Positions 6,183 to 7,880 of a stretch of DNA of 7,880 bases are shown here, one piece after another. Position 1 is the stretch's first letter. Every line of letters starts with the position of its first letter. The notes beneath the pieces are model-generated. The model made no database searches. It was not told where the DNA came from and saw only the letters and a list, made by a program, of their open reading frames with translations. Origin of the DNA: an uncultured Chloroflexota bacterium (GTDB lineage Bacteria; Chloroflexota; Anaerolineae; Aggregatilineales; Phototrophicaceae); contig CALMDI010000562.1 of NCBI GenBank assembly GCA_937864975.1, positions 1 through 7,880 on the forward strand, read 5' to 3'. The position numbers were made by a program, and so were the translations under genes.

Positions 6183-7286
6183 TTACAGCCCCGTGCGCCA
6201 GCGCCCGTGATCGACCGGCAGGAACACGCCTGTTTCAAACAGCGACCGTAGAAAGTCGACGGCGACGCCCGGATTGCCTGCGGCGCGGGTCGATATATGC
6301 TCGGCAAACGATTCGTGCATCCCCTCAATCGGTTTGAGGACGGCGGCGATAAGCTGTCGGATCGCCTCTTTATTCAGGCGTCCGAGCGACATTTCCGTGT
6401 AACAAGCGCAGGTTGCCAGGAACTCCGGGCGCAGCTGGCGGAACTCGGGGCGCGCGGTCGCCACGACCAGTCCGCCTTTGTTCACCAGCGCCACCGCCAG
6501 ATAGTCGAGCAAATCGAGCGACGCGGCATCCAGCCAATGAAGATTATCGACCGCCAGGAGAAGCGCCCGCCCGCCTGCAAGACCGCGCAGCCACAACGCG
6601 ACGGTTTCCAGGGGCGGCAGATCGATGGCGGGTTGATCGGCAAAGGGGTAGCCTGCCAGACGACCGATGACGACCGAGGCGGCGTCGGCAGAGCGCGCGG
6701 GGTAGGTCTGCCGCACCGACCGAAGAATACGTTCCTCGGCAGCCGAGATGGGCATCGTGTCGGTCATCTCACATACGGCTGCCACAAGGCTGCGGACGAG
6801 GCTGTACGCGGGCGCGGAATGGTCGCCGCGCGCTCTCACGGCAAGCACGCGGAATGCCCGGTCGCTTGCCTGCGCGAGCGCTTCCTGGAGCATCCGGCTT
6901 TTCCCGACGCCCGCCTCGCCAACCAGCGTAATAACGTGCAGGGATTGCTCGTTCAGCGCGTCATTCCACAGGCGCATGAGATAATTCAGCTCCAGCCTGC
7001 GCCCGACGAAAGGCAGCTCGATGCCGGAGAGTTGATCGGGGGTGAAGCGCGATTCATCCTCAAAATCGGTGGAGAAATCGGCGTCTGCCGCCGCGACGAG
7101 GGGCATTTCCGCGGTTTCGTCGCGCGACACCGCCTCGACGGGCTGGGAGTCCAACAGGGTCAGCTTTCCCGCCAGCGCCTGCATGATCTCGCTGTAGGCG
7201 TCGTCGCTGAACAGCCCCCGATGGTCGGTGACTTCACCGAGCGCCAGTTTTAAGCGGTCAGCGCGCGTGTCGATGGGGTGAAGCAT
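6183..7286 (-). CDS. AAA_16-type STAND ATPase, short form without C-terminal repeats
   Basis: A 367-aa predicted ATPase of the group seen in MalT-like regulators and in cyclases with an AAA_16 module. After about 90 residues of mixed helical and acidic sequence comes LPFVGRRLELNYL (91-103), Walker A GEAGVGKS (123-130), Walker B LLLAVDNLHWLD (242-253) and the sensor strand LVVATARPE (273-281) with R279. The family's GNP motif is at 337-339 (AAGNPG), followed by the FLRSLFETGVF helix. All key ATPase residues look intact. Family members usually continue with a long helical or TPR region after the GRWR motif, but this one stops four residues later, so it is either naturally short or truncated. 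ATG 7286 lies 6 nt after the histidine kinase stop, with a weak AGGG before it, so the two genes are probably co-transcribed and coupled. It may relay or modulate the kinase signal; no DNA-binding domain is present. Confidence 0.88.
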   Translation of the reverse strand: MLHPIDTRADRLKLALGEVTDHRGLFSDDAYSEIMQALAGKLTLLDSQPVEAVSRDETAEMPLVAAADADFSTDFEDESRFTPDQLSGIELPFVGRRLELNYLMRLWNDALNEQSLHVITLVGEAGVGKSRMLQEALAQASDRAFRVLAVRARGDHSAPAYSLVRSLVAAVCEMTDTMPISAAEERILRSVRQTYPARSADAASVVIGRLAGYPFADQPAIDLPPLETVALWLRGLAGGRALLLAVDNLHWLDAASLDLLDYLAVALVNKGGLVVATARPEFRQLRPEFLATCACYTEMSLGRLNKEAIRQLIAAVLKPIEGMHESFAEHISTRAAGNPGVAVDFLRSLFETGVFLPVDHGRWRTGL

Positions 7287-7292
7287 GACGCC

Positions 7293-7880
7293 CTACCGGG
7301 GCAGCCAGAAGCCGAAGCGGCTGCCCACGCCTTCGACGCTCTCTGCCCAGACTTCGCCACGATGCCGATCCATGACCGATTTCACGAGACTTAAGCCCAT
7401 ACCCTTGCCCTCAACCGGCTGATCGCCGAGCTTTTTCGAGCGGAACCCCCACTCAAAGATATGCGGCAAATCGTCCGCGTGGACGCCAATGCCCGTGTCC
7501 TCGACGGTGAAGCGCACGCGCCAGTCGTCGTAATCGCTGATAAGCCGAATTTCGCCGCCTTCGGGCGTATATTTCACGGCGTTGGCGACGAGATTTTCCA
7601 TCGCCTCCCGGATTAACATAGGGTCTACCCGCAGATTCGTCAGCCCATCGAGGCGAACGTCCATTTTGACGCGCTGATTTTTGGCGTTTGCCAGCAGATG
7701 CAGATTGTCCGCGACTTTGCCGACCAGATCGGCAAAATTTGTCGACACGTGAAGCTCGGCGGGGGACGTGCGAATTTCTTCCACCCGCAGCAGGTCGTCC
7801 AGCAAGCCGCTCATACGCCGCGTGCTGCGCGTCACGATGTCGATGTAATCGTGCAGGTGCGACTCTTCCGGCGTGTCCAT
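7293..7880 (-). CDS. Sensor histidine kinase, C-terminal part (partial at the window edge)
   Basis: The last 195 residues of a two-component sensor kinase. The gene begins beyond position 7880; the Met at the edge is internal. Residues 10-36 are the second helix of the HisKA dimerisation domain (DYIDIVTRSTRRMSGLLDDL), so the phosphorylated histidine lies just outside the window. The HATPase_c domain is complete: N box with N96 and N100 (MENLVANAVKYTPEGG), G1 DTGIG at 128-132, F box IFEWGF at 141-146, and G2 GKGMGLSLV at 158-166, ending RFGFWLPR. It autophosphorylates with ATP and passes phosphate to a response regulator, whose gene is not in the window. Sensor domains are also outside. The AAA_16 ATPase follows after 6 nt. 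Confidence 0.95.
   Translation of the reverse strand: MDTPEESHLHDYIDIVTRSTRRMSGLLDDLLRVEEIRTSPAELHVSTNFADLVGKVADNLHLLANAKNQRVKMDVRLDGLTNLRVDPMLIREAMENLVANAVKYTPEGGEIRLISDYDDWRVRFTVEDTGIGVHADDLPHIFEWGFRSKKLGDQPVEGKGMGLSLVKSVMDRHRGEVWAESVEGVGSRFGFWLPR

Noticed and set aside
6297..7253. Plus-strand open frame of 318 codons opposite the AAA_16 ATPase gene
   Set aside because: It is the complement of a gene with intact Walker motifs. The product is rich in Arg, His and Gln, with no recognisable domain.

Overview
The window looks like chromosomal DNA of a high-GC bacterium. The best guess is Chloroflexota, possibly Anaerolineae. This rests on gene style (stand-alone STAND ATPases with TPR arrays, a Trm112-like protein with few cysteines, an ECF sigma gene behind a multi-pass membrane gene) and not on any marker gene, so it is tentative. 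There are eight protein genes, two of them cut by the window edges. I see no RNA genes, CRISPR array, intact insertion sequence or tRNA.

Left block (1-2122, minus strand): four closely packed genes, read in the order 2122 to 1. They are a 43-aa single-span membrane peptide with a TTG start, a 419-aa polytopic membrane protein resembling a heme-copper oxidase subunit I without its heme-ligand histidines, an ECF-type sigma factor, and the first 26 codons of a gene that overlaps the sigma gene by 8 nt and is probably its anti-sigma partner. Together they suggest a membrane sensing module linked to a dedicated sigma factor.

Middle (2143-3239): a secreted six-cysteine protein forms a complete single-gene unit on the minus strand, with a near-consensus promoter, strong SD and intrinsic terminator. 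A short Trm112-like gene runs divergently on the plus strand behind its own good promoter.

Right block (3378-7880): an 876-aa plus-strand protein joins an NB-ARC-like STAND ATPase to a roughly 100-residue acidic linker and about six 40-residue TPRs. Convergent to it, on the minus strand, are the end of a sensor histidine kinase and, 6 nt downstream, a short AAA_16-type ATPase. The kinase and ATPase probably form one signalling operon.

The points most worth follow-up are the apparently heme-free oxidase-like protein in a sigma-factor operon, the small membrane gene in front of it, and the acidic-linker STAND-TPR protein beside a second STAND ATPase. Nothing here proves a new system.
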